NCBI GenBank assembly: GCA_034770075.1
Contig: CM068377.1
Location: forward strand, 51,252,271-51,316,270
DNA from: Aralia elata
Taxonomy: Eukaryota; Streptophyta; Magnoliopsida; Apiales; Araliaceae
Length of the DNA stretch: 64,000 bases
Direction of reading: 5' to 3'
Within the stretch, counting starts at the first letter, position 1; each line of letters begins with the position of its first letter. Shown here piece by piece: positions 1-12,027 of this stretch. A model generated the notes under the pieces. The model ran no database searches, was not told the origin of the DNA, and was given only the letters and a program-made list of their open reading frames with translations. The position numbers and the translations under genes were made by a program.

Positions 1-664
1 TGTATCCGAAATGTATAATATGGGTGTTCCGAGTATTTGGACAAATCCCATAATAATTATTTTTATGTGTCCCAATAATTTATGGGAGTACTTATTTTAA
101 TTTTGGGTAGAGTTATTTACCAAATTGGGTACACAAGTGGGAGTATTCGGGTATATTTTTGTGTATTTGGGTATTTATTTTGGCTTGTTACTCCAAGATG
201 GAACCAACCTCCAATTTTAGACCAATCAAATTAGGGGAGTAGAGTGTATAGCCGGCAGCATGCTGCTATTTGGTAGGCTCAATGCCTTATTTTTCTTCCA
301 ATTGCTGAACTTTCTTGAGCCACTCCCTCTCATTCACCCAAAGCCACCAGCTCCCTTCACTCCTCCATTTCTATTGTCAGCCTTCTTCCCTCTAGCATTC
401 CATTTTGAAATTGCTGAAAAAATATAGAGAGAGGTTGAGTGTGAGAGTGCTGCAGATTATTGAGAGTGAGAGAGCATTGAAGAAGGAGTAAAAGAACAAG
501 AAGAAGCACAAGAACAGGAGAGGAACACCATCTTCATCATCTTCAACCTTCAAAGCTTCTAGAAAGAGAGAACCATCCTAGAGAAAGAAGCAAGTGGGTG
601 GAGCGAAGGAGCTTGAAAGGAGGCTACGGGAGAACACAAGAAGGTGGAAAAGTAATTCTAGCAT
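1..664 (+). mobile_element. Tekay-like LTR fragment in + orientation
   Basis: The first 240 or so bases are an LTR interior related to element A's LTR but in the opposite orientation. They match the reverse complement of 1961-2208 and of about 41462-41730. From about 243 to 664 the sequence departs from A's LTR; it is purine-rich with many GAGA/AAGAAG tracts, as in an LTR 5' untranslated region, and has no coding sequence. The fragment is cut by the window edge, and its right end abuts the truncated 3' LTR of A at about 664/665. It may be part of a separate element or one arm of a rearrangement. Confidence 0.6.
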
Positions 665-2208
665 CTTGCAATAATATAGAATGATTGCTCAATTAATAAA
701 CGACTCGCATAATAATAAAAGTTGTATGGGTTAGGAAACTTGCCCAACACAAGGGTTAGACAAGGGTTAGAGAACTTGCCTGAAGCGCTGCTACAATATT
801 ACAACACACGCTCCTTAATATCCTACACAATTAGGTACATATTCACATACAATTAGTCACATACGGGATACTAAATATTTGTTTACACAACTCTATAATG
901 TCCCAATCAAATAAGAAACAAAATATTAAACAAGGTTATGCCCACTAGTTACGGCGTTGTGACGCTTGCACGTCTATACGCCCAACTTGCCTATTCGAAT
1001 GCCCAAGCGACCGACAATTGCGTACGCCTAATACGCCAATTCGATTTATTTAATACTTATTGGTTAATGCTAAGTCTCATTATAAATCCTAATAATCGTA
1101 TTATGAAAGTTAGAACATCACTTTACAGGGTCGGGGGCATTACGTGCGCAAATGCGCATGCTCGACGCCCTCTGATTGACCCCAATTACGCATCAGTCCT
1201 ATAAATGGCTAATTTAGTCCATGATACAGACCTCAAATCGAAAAACTTAAAGAAAAAAAGTTGTAGGTCTACTCGTTCTCTTTCCGAATCATCTTGAATC
1301 ACCTCAATCTGAGTTTGTATGACAAAGTTATGCCCATTTTACTAAAGGACGTCAAAACTGACTTTTACCACCTGAGGCCCAACACCCCGGCATTGACACT
1401 AAGCTTAATACCAACGCCCCGGCGTTGGTATGCAGTAGGTTATGGTGCTCGTTTGCCCAACATCGCGATTTTGACCCTCATTCACTCCAAACCTCATAAC
1501 TCCTTCTATACACGTTCAAATTGGTCCATTCCGGACTCTATGGACTCCTAAGACATAGAGCTACAACATATCAAAAATTTAGAGCTACTCATTAACATTA
1601 ACATGGCCAAATATTAAGCCAAAGTATCAAGTTCATGCTCTGTTTTTGAGTGTTCTAAGTGTTCTTCACTAAAACCAACACCAAATCTTCATTTTTACAT
1701 CTTTTTACTCGATTCCAGTTGGGTTAACTTTGTAACCCTTGGAACTATAATATGACAGCAACAAATAAACACAACAAGCACGGAATCATAGCTACAAAGT
1801 CCTCTAAATTCATCCAACAGTCTATGTTCATGTCCAAAGTCCATGTTTTGTCCATTGAACTTGGAATGGATTGAGAGTTGAATGAATGATTATTGGTGAA
1901 GTGGGGGAATTTAGGGAGAAAATGAGTTTGGAACTCAAGGTGGCGCCGACACCCCCCTACTCTCTCACTCCCTAGCATTTTGATTGGTGGAAAATGGTTT
2001 GGTGGTTCCCACTTGGAGTAACAAGCCAAAATAAATACCCGAAAACACCAAAAATATATCCGAAAACTCCCACTTTTGCACCAAAACTGGTAAATAACTC
2101 TACTCAAAATTAAAATGGGTATTACCATAAATATTGGGACGCATAAAAACAATTATTGTGGGGTTTGTCCAAACATTCGGAACACCCATATAACACATTT
2201 CGGATACA
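1..2208. repeat. Inverted repeat of LTR segments (arms 1-242 and 1961-2208)
   Basis: The arm at 1-242 pairs with 1961-2208 at clearly less than full identity but over the whole length, including the starts TGTATCCGAAATGT (position 1) and its complement ending at 2208. About 1.7 kb lies between the arms. The two arms are homologous LTR interiors in opposite orientation, so this is LTR homology and not a DNA-transposon terminal repeat. Confidence 0.7.
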
Positions 2209-2551
2209 GATAAAATCACGTATCAGCTCAAATAAATTTTTTGACACTTATATTCGTATGCATACACGTATTTATGAAATTTATTAAAATCGAAAAGACA
2301 CAAAAATATTATGGTATGAATAGTGCCTCGGGAAACGTGCCTCGTGAATACTGATTTAGCGACGCTACGCGAAATCAATTATTCAATTAAACAAAACTAT
2401 AACACATAAAATTTCATACACTCACTTCACCAAGGTTGTCACACAACCTTTAAACATGCAACACAAAAATAATATTAATAAAATATAATATATCTATTAA
2501 TATTCAAAAATTCGAATTACAAGGCAAATTTCAAAATTCTCGGTCGTTACA
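665..2551 (-). repeat. Element A 3' LTR, truncated and internally deleted
   Basis: On the - strand this LTR begins at 2551 (TGTAACGACC) right after the polypurine tract. It matches 39740-42080 of the 5' LTR with about 3.5% mismatch by hand count over 665-1857. Relative to the 5' LTR it lacks about 0.44 kb at 1856/1857 (equivalent to about 40933-41370) and everything beyond position 665, where homology stops at the junction with the inverted fragment. ORFs within it are chance frames. Confidence 0.8.
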
Positions 2552-2565
2552 TCCTCCCCCCTTAT
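2552..2565 (-). other. Element A polypurine tract
   Basis: On the - strand this reads ATAAGGGGGGAGGA immediately before the 3' LTR start, which is the expected primer for plus-strand DNA synthesis in LTR retrotransposons. Confidence 0.8.
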
Positions 2566-2617
2566 AAGAATTTTGTCCCCAAAATTACAGTCTAGGTACG
2601 AAAAACTTAACGTGGGT

Positions 2618-4545
2618 TCACTCGAAAAGATGCGGATAATTCTTCCTCATCTTCTCTTCTAGCTCCCACGTAGCTTCTTCAGCTGTGTGGTTCCTCCAAA
2701 GTACTTTAACCGAATGGATGACCTTATTTCTTAACGTCTGCTCCTTCCTATCTAATATTTGGACAGGAATTTCTTCATATGACAAGTCTTGCTCAACTTG
2801 AATCGGTTCATAGGATATCACATGCTTGTAGTCGGGTTTATATGGCCGCAACACAGAAACGTGGAACACGTTATGAATGTGCTCAAGTTCAGGAGGTAGA
2901 GCTACCTCGTACGCCATTTCACCTACCCTCTTTAAAACTTCAAAAGGTCCTACGAACCTGGGACTCAATTTCCCCTTCTTTCCAAATCTGATCTTCCCCT
3001 TCCAGGGAGATACCTTCAAAAATACAAAACTGCCAACTTCAAAGTCTCGCTTTTGACGATGCAAATTGGCGTATTTCTTCTGTCTATCCTGAGCTGCTAC
3101 CAATTGAGCTTTTATCACTTTGACGACATCCACGGTCTGCTGCACGAATTCAGGTCCCAATAGTCTCCGTTCACCGACTTCGTCCCAACACAAAGGTGTT
3201 CGGCACTTCTTTCCGTATAATGCTTCATATGGCGGCATGCCAATACTTGCATGATAACTGTTATTATAGGAAAACTCCACCAGTGGTAGGTGATCATCCC
3301 AGCTGCCTTTAAAATCCATCACACATGCTCTAAGCATATCCTCCAACGTCTGAATCATTCGTTCGCTTTGCCCATCCGTTTGAGGATGATACGCCATACT
3401 CAACCTCAACTGAGTTCCCAATCTTTCTTGCAAGCTCTTCCAGAAATTCGACGTGAAGCGCGGATCCCTATCAGATACAATAGATACCGGTACTCCATGT
3501 CGTGACACAATCTCTTTCACATATAACTTTGCTAGCTGCTCCAGATTGTACCTTATCTTGATCGGTAGAAAATGTGCAGATTTACTTAAACGATCCATGA
3601 TCACCCAGATCGCGTCGTAACCCTTCTAAGTTGGTGGAAGCCCCGTCACAACATCCATCGTGATATGCTCCCACTTCCACTCCGGAATCTCCAGCGGTTG
3701 TAGCAATCTGCCCGGTTTCTGATTCTGATGTTCTGCTTTTACCCTCTGATATGTCAAACATCGCCCAACACATTCTGCAACCTCCCTCTTCATGTTCGGC
3801 CACCAGAAATGTTGGCGCAAATTCTGATACATCTTGGTACTACCAGGGTGTATCGAATACCTTGTAGAATAAGCTTCTTGAAAAATCTCTTCTCTCAACT
3901 CCGGAACCATCGGTATCCAGATCCTCCCTTCAAACCTTAGTAGTCCTATGCTATCCGTTTTTTGCTTCAATTCTTCTCCATCTGAGATTCGCTTCTTTAT
4001 GGCAACATATTCATCATCCTTTTCTTGAGCCTCTTTTATCTTGTCTAATAAAGTCAGACTCGCCTCTACTGCGAACAGTTTCTCGTCTGCATTTGTCGGA
4101 TACTTAACTTCCAATTCCAGTCTTTCCATATCCTTGATCAGTTCTTCTTGAGCTGTCAGCATCATCAATTTATCTCTGTCCTTCCTACTTAGAGCATCAG
4201 CTGCTACATTGGCCTTACCGGGATGGTATAGAATCTCACAATCATAGTCCTTGATCAACTCCAACCATCGTCGCTGCCTCATGTTTAGTTCCTTTTGAGT
4301 GAAAATATACTTCAGACTTTTGTGGTCGGTGTATATCTCACACTTCTCCCCATACAGATAGTGCCTCCAAATCTTAAGGCCAAACACTACTACCGCTAGT
4401 TCCAGGTCATGAGTCGGATACCCCTTTTCATAGTCTTTCAGCTGTCATGACGCATACGCAATGACCTTCCCATGCTACATCAATACGCACCCAAGGCCTT
4501 TGTGTGACGCATCACTATACACCACAAATCCCCCTATATTATCTG
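2618..4545 (-). pseudogene. Element A pol: RNase H, integrase and chromodomain (broken)
   Basis: This is the 3' half of A's polyprotein. From 4387 downward it carries the RNase H end (TDHKSLKY, DALSRK), the integrase zinc-binding region, the integrase core (MDVVTG; VSDRDPRF; DGQSER around the catalytic D, D, E) and a C-terminal chromodomain with YEEIPVQILDRKE and LWRNH...ATWELEEKM. A TGA at 4445-4447 stands where B has CGT, and a TAG at 3626-3628 where B and D have CAG. The second Cys of the zinc-finger CxxC is Tyr (CLTY, against CLTC in B and D), which should impair zinc binding. The frame is shifted relative to the upstream part because of the solo LTR and its 5-bp duplication. The stop at 2618 is the natural polyprotein end. 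Confidence 0.85.
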
Positions 4546-4879
4546 GTAGTTGATGAGTGTATTTTATATACACAAATTAGGTACTTTTAGCCTTAATAAT
4601 TTGTAAGTCTTTAGCTATTTCGTTTGGTTTTATGTGTTTTCATCTTATTGTTGTGTAATGTACTTTTATAGTACTTTTATATGTATTTGTGTGCTTTTAT
4701 GTGTTTTTACGTTGTTTTGTAGGTATTGAAATAAAGGCCCCTTGGACCGTTACGTTTTTGGCTTGAATCTAGCATTTTCGCTGCTTGTTTCTCAATTTGA
4801 CCCATGATGCAATCCAAATCTCTCAAAACTCAAAGAACGAAAGTTGTAGATTTTGATCTTAGCTTTCCAGAACAGTAGT
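4546..4879. repeat. 5-bp target duplication GTAGT flanking the solo LTR
   Basis: GTAGT occurs at 4546-4550 and at 4875-4879. The uninterrupted homologous region of the family has only one copy, so this is a clean integration footprint. Confidence 0.85.
4551..4874. mobile_element. Solo LTR, 324 bp, inserted in element A RNase H
   Basis: This segment interrupts the pol frame of A between codons that are adjacent in B and D. It begins TGATGAGTGT and ends CCAGAACA, the TG...CA ends of LTRs, and is flanked by perfect 5-bp repeats (GTAGT). It has no primer site, polypurine tract or coding sequence inside. The simplest reading is a solo LTR left by recombination between the two LTRs of a short-LTR element. 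Family and orientation were not determined; the phrase with AAAGTTGTAGATTTTGAT resembles sequence common in plant LTRs. Confidence 0.8.
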
Positions 4880-5874
4880 GATAACACATGTGCTTCACTA
4901 AGTCTCTTCTTTAACTCCAAGAAACTCTCTTCGCACTTTTCCGTCCATACAAACTTCACAGTCTTCCTTGTCAAATTCGTCAACGGTGTCGCTATCTTTG
5001 AAAAATTCTGAATAAATCTCCGATAGTAGCCCGCTAATCCGAAGAAACTTCGGACTTCTGTTGGCGTCTTTGGCTGCTCCCAGTTTATTACTGCTTCTAC
5101 CTTGGCAGGATCCACTGATACACCATCCTTGTCAATTACGTGCCCCAAAAATTGCACCCTTTGTAGCCAAAACGCACACTTGGAAAACTTTGCATAAAGC
5201 TCCTCTCTTCTCAGCGTTTCCAGGGCTATTCTCAAATGCTCGACGTGTTCCTCCTCCGTCTTCGAGTAGACTAAAATGTCATCTATGAAAACGACAATAA
5301 ATTTATCTATGTATTGCTTGAACACTCTGTTCATCATGTCCATAAATGCTGCTGGCGCGTTCGTCAGCCCAAATGACATCACAAAAAAATCAAAGTGTCC
5401 ATATCGAGTTCTAAATGCTGTCTTTGGAATATCCTCTTGCCTCACTTTCAGTTGGTGATATCCTGTCCTCAAGTCAATCTTCGAAAAGTATTTCGCTCCC
5501 TTCAATTGATCAAACAAATCATCAATCCTGGGCAACGGGTACTTATTCTTAATCGTGACCTTGTTCAACTCCTGATAGTCAATGCAAAGCCTTAACGATC
5601 CATCCTTCTTCTTCCCGAACAGTACTGGTGCTCCCCACGGAGATACACTCGGACGAATATACCCTTTATCCAGAAGCTCCTGCAGTTGAACCATAAGTTC
5701 CTTCATCTCTACCGGTGCCATCCTGTACGGTGCCTTTGAGATCGGTGTTGTCCCCGGTACTAAATCGATCACAAATTCCACTTCTCTCTCTGGCGGTAGA
5801 CCCGGTATCTCATATGGAAAAACATCTGGAAATTCCTTTACTACAAGTATCTGACCCAGCTCACCCTCTACTCT
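4880..5874 (-). pseudogene. Element A pol: reverse transcriptase
   Basis: This is the RT domain, read from 5874 downward. Visible blocks are EFVIDLVPGTTPISKAPYRM, the RT core KKDGSLRLCIDYQELNK, SKIDLRTGYHQLKV, the polymerase box FIDDILVYS (the YxDD equivalent) and FLGHVIDKDG. RT copies element RNA into DNA inside the virus-like particle. The frame is open from 5781 to the solo LTR. A stop at 5875-5877 (TGA) separates it from gag-protease. One residue near the start of the domain differs from its relatives (FGKKKDG, FVKKKDG in B). The domain looks recently active but is disconnected. Confidence 0.85.
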
Positions 5875-7486
5875 TCAGGTATCAACCACGTGAGCCAAAT
5901 AACCTATACAACCTTTCCTTAGCAATCTCCTTACTTGCATCATCGTTAGACAACAAGATTGTCTAGGCGATTTACTACCGTAGAATACGACCTTTGACAT
6001 ATCTGGAGTCTTCAGGTGTATACACTTTTTCTGGCAGTCGATCACAACCCCGTGACTAGACAACCAGTCCATCCAAAGAATTACATCAAATTCTCCTAGT
6101 CGTATTGGAATCAAATCTATGCTCAGTTTATGCCCATTTATCTCAGCACAACAATTTCTATGGATGTGTTCTACAGGAATAACTTCCTTATTAGCTACTT
6201 CCACATTCATTGGATTCTCTAATTCCTCACAAGGTAAATCTAACCGTTTAGCAAATTCATCCGACACAAATGAACAGGTAGCACCCGAATCAAATAATAC
6301 ATATGCACTGATATTATTGATCAAAATAATACCTGACACCACGTCTTTCGACTCCACCGCATCCTGAACGGTCATGTTAAAAGTGCGTGACGTCGGTCTG
6401 TTGGTTTGGCTAGGTGGCCCTCCAATGTTCAGCCTGTTGTTATTGTTGTTGTTGTTGTTGTTCCTATTACCACTTGTCGCATCCCCCTTCCTTTTCGGAC
6501 AATCTTTGATTTGATGGTCTGATGCTCCACATGAGAAGCATCCCGCTTTCTTTCCTTTTGGGCACTGATTAGCAAGGTGTCCTTGTTGCCCACAATTGTA
6601 ACAAACTCCTTTCCCTTTCATGCACTCTCCAGAGTGATTCTTTCCACAATTGTTGCACTTATTACTCTTCTTAACCTCCCCTCCAGACTTATCTCCACCA
6701 GAAGATTGGCTATCACTCTATTTCCTTTTATTCGGGTTACTTCCCCCGCTGCTTCCTCCCTTGTTTCCTTTATGACCCTTCTTTTTGTCTTGATTAAACT
6801 TTGCCAGAGCCTCGTTGCCTCCTTCGGCGATGATGGCCCTTTCCAATAGCGTAGAAAACGTGTCAATCCTTAGAACTGCCACCCTACTGTACACCCACGG
6901 CTTCAGGCCTAATTCAAACCTCCTTGCCTTTCTGGCTTCAGTGTCTACCTGGTGAGGTGCAAATCGGGCTAACTCATTAAATTTAGCTGTATACTCTGCG
7001 ACTGACATGTTCCCCTGCTTAAGCTCCAAAAACTTCACTTCCATGTTCTACTTCATACTCTCCGGGAAATAGTTCTCAAAGAATAGCTCCTTGAAACGTT
7101 CCCATGGTATCACACCATCTCCAGCACGTCCTTTGTTGGCCTTCCACCAATAGTTCGCTTCACCCTTCATCATAAAAGTGGCAAACCCTGTTTTCTGTTC
7201 TCCGGCTACCCTTGAAACCTCGAACACTTTTTCTATTTCTTCGATCCAAGTTTGGGCTTCAATCGGGTCTAGTGTTCCCTTGAACTCAGGAGGTCCTACT
7301 AGCTTAAAATCCATGAAGCTAGCCAAATGCTGCGCAGGCTGCCGCCCTGGCTGTTCTCCAACAGGTGGGGGTCTATTTCGCATGGCTTCTGCCAGCAACT
7401 CAGCAAACGCCCTCATTGGGTCTAGGTGACCTTGAGTGTTATTAACAGATTCCTCAGCCCTTTGGTTACGCGGTCGTCCTCTTGGC
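5875..7486 (-). pseudogene. Element A gag and protease (broken, missing first codons)
   Basis: The gag capsid region is at 7486-6760, with LVGPPEFKG, the tryptophan-containing NYWWKANKGR and RFAPHQVDTEARKARRFELGLKPW. Three zinc knuckles follow (CNNCGKNHSGEC, CYNCGQQGHLANQC, CFSCGASDHQIKDC), with an Asn run encoded by a (TTG)n microsatellite near 6436-6465. The protease has the active site FDSGATCSF. Stops: TAG at 7048-7050 (CAG in B and D), TAG at 6718-6720 (TGG in B) and TGA at 5875-5877. The start codon and first three codons were separated by element B and now lie at 37185-37194. Upstream splice-like context suggests that gag was made from a spliced or leader-removed RNA. Confidence 0.85.
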
Positions 7487-8508
7487 TGTAATGTTCAGGA
7501 ATTTTTAAACATTGTATCAAATTTATTTTAATAAATAAAATTCATTTTATATAATTTTACGAATTTAATTGGATCCATGTAGGTATTATTATTTAATTAT
7601 ATAAATACATGGTTCAATAATTTTCTTTGCCTTAAAGAGGCTCACTAATAGTTGAATAAATTAGTGAGTTAACCCTAAGGATTTAATTGCAAGAAAATTT
7701 GGGAAGAAAAGTAATAAATGAATTCATTTTACTATTTTCGGATTTAAATAATTCGCGTGAGGAATTATTGTTGAAATAAATATTATAAATAATTAATTAA
7801 TTGAAGTATTTAAATTCAATTTAAATATTAGGAGCATAGTGCAATACTTTTAATAAACAAGTTGGGCTACTCTTTTTTTTATTTCAGCTGACCCAAAATT
7901 TTAATAGGGCTAAGCCCAATTTCCTTTTTATTTCCCTATTAGGCCACTTTTCTATTTAATTCCGCCAGCCCAACCCTATTGGGTTGAGCCCAAATCCTTT
8001 CCAGCTGGGTTAACCCATTCCTTTTCTTTTAGCCGGATTGGGTCCATTTTAATTGGTGTAATCCTAAGCTACCAGTTGAATTGGGGATAAACCGAGCAAA
8101 ACCTCAAACCAGATTCAATGGAGAAGGAAGAATAGGCTTAGCGCAATCGAGCGACCTAAGGACCTAGACCATCAATCAAACTGGACAAGCGACTAAGCGA
8201 GAGACGGGAAGGAGGAACAGGGTGTTAGTCGCCGGTGTTAGCAGGGGATAAGAAGCGGCGACCGAAGGCTACCACGGTTTAACCAGCGGATGAAGCGAGT
8301 GAGGGTAACGACCGACCGAGCGGCACCAAACGGACCAAAGGTTCCAAAAATTCGGCGACGCGACCGGTGGGGGTACGACGCTTGAGGAATTGGCCGGCGA
8401 GTTCACAGTCGACGTGATGTATACCATCAATCGCCTATCTCCTTCCAACCGATGGTCCTTAACTGGCCAAATAAGGTAATACCCAGCCAATTTGGGTAAA
8501 AAGTTCAC

Positions 8509-8516
8509 TATAAATT
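8509..8516 (+). promoter_or_regulatory. TATA box of element B 5' LTR
   Basis: TATAAATT, preceded by TTCAC and followed by a C-rich start-site-like stretch (GAACCCCCCATG). The same box is at 18861-18868 in the 3' LTR and at 48699-48706 in E's LTR. Conservation across three LTR copies supports it as the retrotransposon promoter. Confidence 0.55.
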
Positions 8517-9339
8517 GAACCCCCCATGCCCTAAACCAAAGTTGTCGATTCTTTTGATTGTTAGTCCAAATTAGAAGAAAAAAAAATAGAGAGGAAGCTA
8601 CTGTGAATGTCCAGCTTGGTTACTTATTTCGGTAGGAGGAGAAGAGTCGCAACGCGATCGAATCCAAGGTATAGCAATGGGTTTATTAAGCTGTTGTGAT
8701 AGTTTTATGTTAGGTTTTGTGAAAATTTCTTTCTTCTGTACTAGGATTAGTATTATTGACTGTGTTGGTTTATATCCCTGTGTTGGTTTGTATCAATGTG
8801 TTGGTTGTATAATACACTGTGTTGATACATTGAGTTGGTTGATATACACTGTATTGGGGGTGATTATTGGGTTGAGGATTCGGTATATTAAAGAACCCTA
8901 GGGTTCTGATGGCTTAAATTTATACTGTAAACAGGTTGGTATTGATGGTTTGGAAATGCTTAATATATGCTGTTGAAATGCTTGAATAAAACTGGGTTCC
9001 AGTTGGGGGTATGTAATGTCTGTCGATAGCATATTGTTACAGGTTTTGAGTTATGATATAATGGTATTGTGGCTGCTAATAGGAACTGAAATCAGTGTTG
9101 ACATAGATCTATTAGGAGTTTTCCTTTTGTGTTGAGATAATGCCCAAACGAAAAACTGTTTCAACTAGGTAGTATATGTCTGTCAGCAACATGAGTTTTA
9201 AAACAAAAGCAAACTTTTTTTTTATGTGTGATAATGTTTGGGCTAAGTGGTATGCATAATGAATCTATTTGATTTATTACTATGATCGCACAATAAACTA
9301 AGGATCAACTATTATTTGAGTTAATGATTATTTATTATT

Positions 9340-10300
9340 GTAATAAATGAAGACAATAAATATTTAATTATTAACTAATAATAAATAATAATTAAATATG
9401 AGTAAAGTAAATAAAATATATATTTAATTATTATTTAATTAATATGAAATAATAATTAAGTATGAATAAAGTTAATGAAGTAATTATTTAATGAAGATAA
9501 TAAATATTTGATTATTATCAAGTATGAGTAAGGTTGATAAATTAATTATTTATTATTAAATAATAAATAAAGACAATAAATATTTAATTATTATTTAATA
9601 ATAATTAAGTATGAATATGAGTAATAAATAATTATTTATTATTTAACATTAAATAATAAATAAAGATAATAAATATTTAATTATTGTTTAATTAGTAGTA
9701 AATAATAATTAAGTATGGGAATAATTAACAAAATAATTATTATTTATCAATGAATAATAAATAAAGATAATAAATATTTAATTATTATTTGATTAATATT
9801 AAATAATAATTAGGAATGAATAAAGTTAGTAAATAATTATTTATTATTTATCAATAAATAATAAATAAAGATAATAAAATTATTATTTAATACTAATTAA
9901 GTATGAATAAAGTAATAAAATAATTATTTATTATTTATCAACAAATAATAAATAAAGATAACAAATATTTAATTATTATTTAATTAATATTAAATGATAA
10001 TTAAGTAGGAACAAGCTAACTAAATAATTATTTATCAATAATAAATAAAGATAATAAATATTTAATTATTATTAAATTAATATTAAATAATAATTAAGTA
10101 TGAACAAGGTTAAAAAATAATTATTTATTATTTATCAATAAATAATAAATAAAGATAATAAATATTTAATTATTATTTAATCTTAAATAATAATTAAGTA
10201 TAAGTAAAGTTAATAAATGATTATTTATTATTTATCAATAAATAATGAATAAAGATAATAAATATTAAATCATTATTTAATCAATATTAAATAATAACTA
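9340..10300. repeat. Degenerate AT-rich tandem array, about 100-bp unit, about 10 copies
   Basis: A core of the form AGATAATAAATATTTAATTATT recurs near 9351, 9493, 9571, 9664, 9765, 9869, 9957, 10049, 10153 and 10253, a spacing of roughly 80-140 and mostly 88-104 bases. Between cores lie TTATTTATCAATAAATAATAAATAAAG-type stretches able to form hairpins. The array is inside B's 5' LTR. The matching part of B's 3' LTR has been deleted. E's LTR keeps only about three units. Confidence 0.75.
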
Positions 10301-11786
10301 AGTGTGTGCGAATTTATACATTAAGTATTGATTAATGTTGAATAAGGAACCAGGGATAATAATTACTCAATTACCCTTGAGGGTGAATAGTAATTAAGAG
10401 TAAACTAAATAAGTGATCAGTTGTTATTTAGTTGACATTAAACCAGAATAAAGTTATTATCTATTTTATGAATAATAAATAAGGATTTTTAACCCATACT
10501 TAAAGACAACTAAAGGTATTAATTTGGGTATTCAAGGAATAAGTAATCATAATCAGCTATCATTTATTTTAATAGCTAAAGGTCATTAAGTTAATTTCTG
10601 TTTAGCTAATGATTAGATAGTAATTAAATATATATAGTGAATTGTTTATCTGCTAAATAAATAGCATAAGTGAGTGTATCGATATACAATTATGTAATGC
10701 TAATGGATAAACCGATTTTACCAACTGATAGGTTATCCAAGATCAAATAATTAAAGCTAAATTTTATCTGTAGCTGAGGAAACTGGCAAGTTCTATCTTA
10801 CTCAACTTTTACAATGAGCAAGTTCTTTATATCGAAACTTTAACTGTAGCAAGTTTCTTTTCATTCGAGCAGGCTACTATCGTACTGTAGCTTGAAAGTT
10901 TATTCTAAGAATGCTTAAGTGGTTTAATTAATTTATAGTTATTCCACATCTATGATATTATTGACAATCGCATTCGATGCATTTGAATTCGTACATTTAT
11001 TAAAGTTTCGAAATTCACGAACTACTCATGATTAAGTCTGAACCCTTGTTCGGTCAGGCAAGTATGTGAGAATTTATAAAAGCTATCCGAACCAATCAAT
11101 GGTGAGGATTCTTAGACTGAATGAACACCCCTTTATTTATAGGGGAGTACCCCAGGTATCGTATATAAGGTACAACTAGCAGAGTTAAATGTTATGCATA
11201 CATATAGCGTACGCGAGGCTGATCCCCTCAAGTACTTATTCTGTAGCCAGTAACCAGAGGGTCAGCTAGCTATTGACTCCTTTGGAAGTTATTGTTCAAA
11301 GTCTACTTGACTATCAATTGTTCTGAAAGCATTTATTATTCTTGCTTTTGATAATTATATTGTTGAATTCTGTTTCTATATTCCCTTCATCATGATATAT
11401 CCTTTATTGCTGTACTTTAAACTTGCTGAGCAAACTCGTTGCTCATCCTTGCTATATCATGACTTCCATTGCAGCTAAACCCGAGACATCAGGAAAGAGC
11501 AAGGGTAAAGAAAAGATGAAGTGATAGGCTTCATGTAGCAGATTTTAATTTTATGTGTAGTTAATTACTATAAATGTAATTTAAACCTTGATAGACATTT
11601 GGGGTATGGATTTGTGTTCAGTACTTAAGGTTATTGTATTCTAGGACTAGTAACACCTTTCTAATGAACAACCTATGTTTATTTCCGCATTTTAGTTAAT
11701 GTATGTTGTTGGAGGTGAATGTTGTATTGGATCGTGATGACCGGATCCGGGTATTTGGAAAACCCGAATTTGGGGGCGTCACAGGT

Positions 11787-11798
11787 TGGTATCAAAGC
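11787..11798 (+). other. Element B primer binding site (initiator-Met tRNA)
   Basis: TGGTATCAAAGC lies three bases after the 5' LTR end. It matches the plant iMet primer site TGGTATCAGAGC seen in A except for one base (G to A), likely decay. Confidence 0.85.
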
Positions 11799-12027
11799 TG
11801 TAGGTTATAAACTTTAGGAACGCTAAACCTAGGTTATGACCTTAGATTTAAACTCGTATTGAGTACGCTAGGATATGAATCAAGGAGATTCAGATATTGG
11901 CCTTGTCTGGGGGTGGATTGTGGAAATCTGCCAAGCCGAGTTGTACATGATAAAATATCTTTTCATTTTATCAATGAATGTATTTTATTATCATACTGAC
12001 ATTGTTGTCTCTGTCTGTGTTTGTAGG

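Larger units (their letters stand above)
7487..11783 (+). repeat. Element B 5' LTR (4297 bp)
   Basis: It starts TGTAATGTTC and ends GGCGTCACA directly before the primer site. A TATA-like box lies at 8509-8516, about 1.0 kb into the LTR, followed by a transcript-like leader. An AT-rich tandem array spans about 9340-10300. Short ORFs in it, such as the one at 8677-8901, match no family and are duplicated in the 3' LTR only because the LTR is. E's LTR (47762 onward) is a diverged relative; the blocks at 11055-11340 and 63700-63990 align closely. Confidence 0.9.

Noticed and set aside
938..1551. ORFs at 938-1204 and 1294-1551, the latter repeated at 40369-40626
   Set aside because: Both lie in the LTRs of element A; the similarity is LTR identity.
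1..2208. Terminal inverted repeats of a DNA transposon or MITE
   Set aside because: The arms are LTR interiors with homologues in element A's 5' LTR, have no flanking duplication and continue past the arms into LTR sequence.
8677..8901. Cys-rich 74-codon ORF with hydrophobic stretches, repeated at 19028-19252
   Set aside because: Inside B's LTRs just after the promoter region; built from a TGTGTTGGTT-type simple repeat, not a protein family I recognise.
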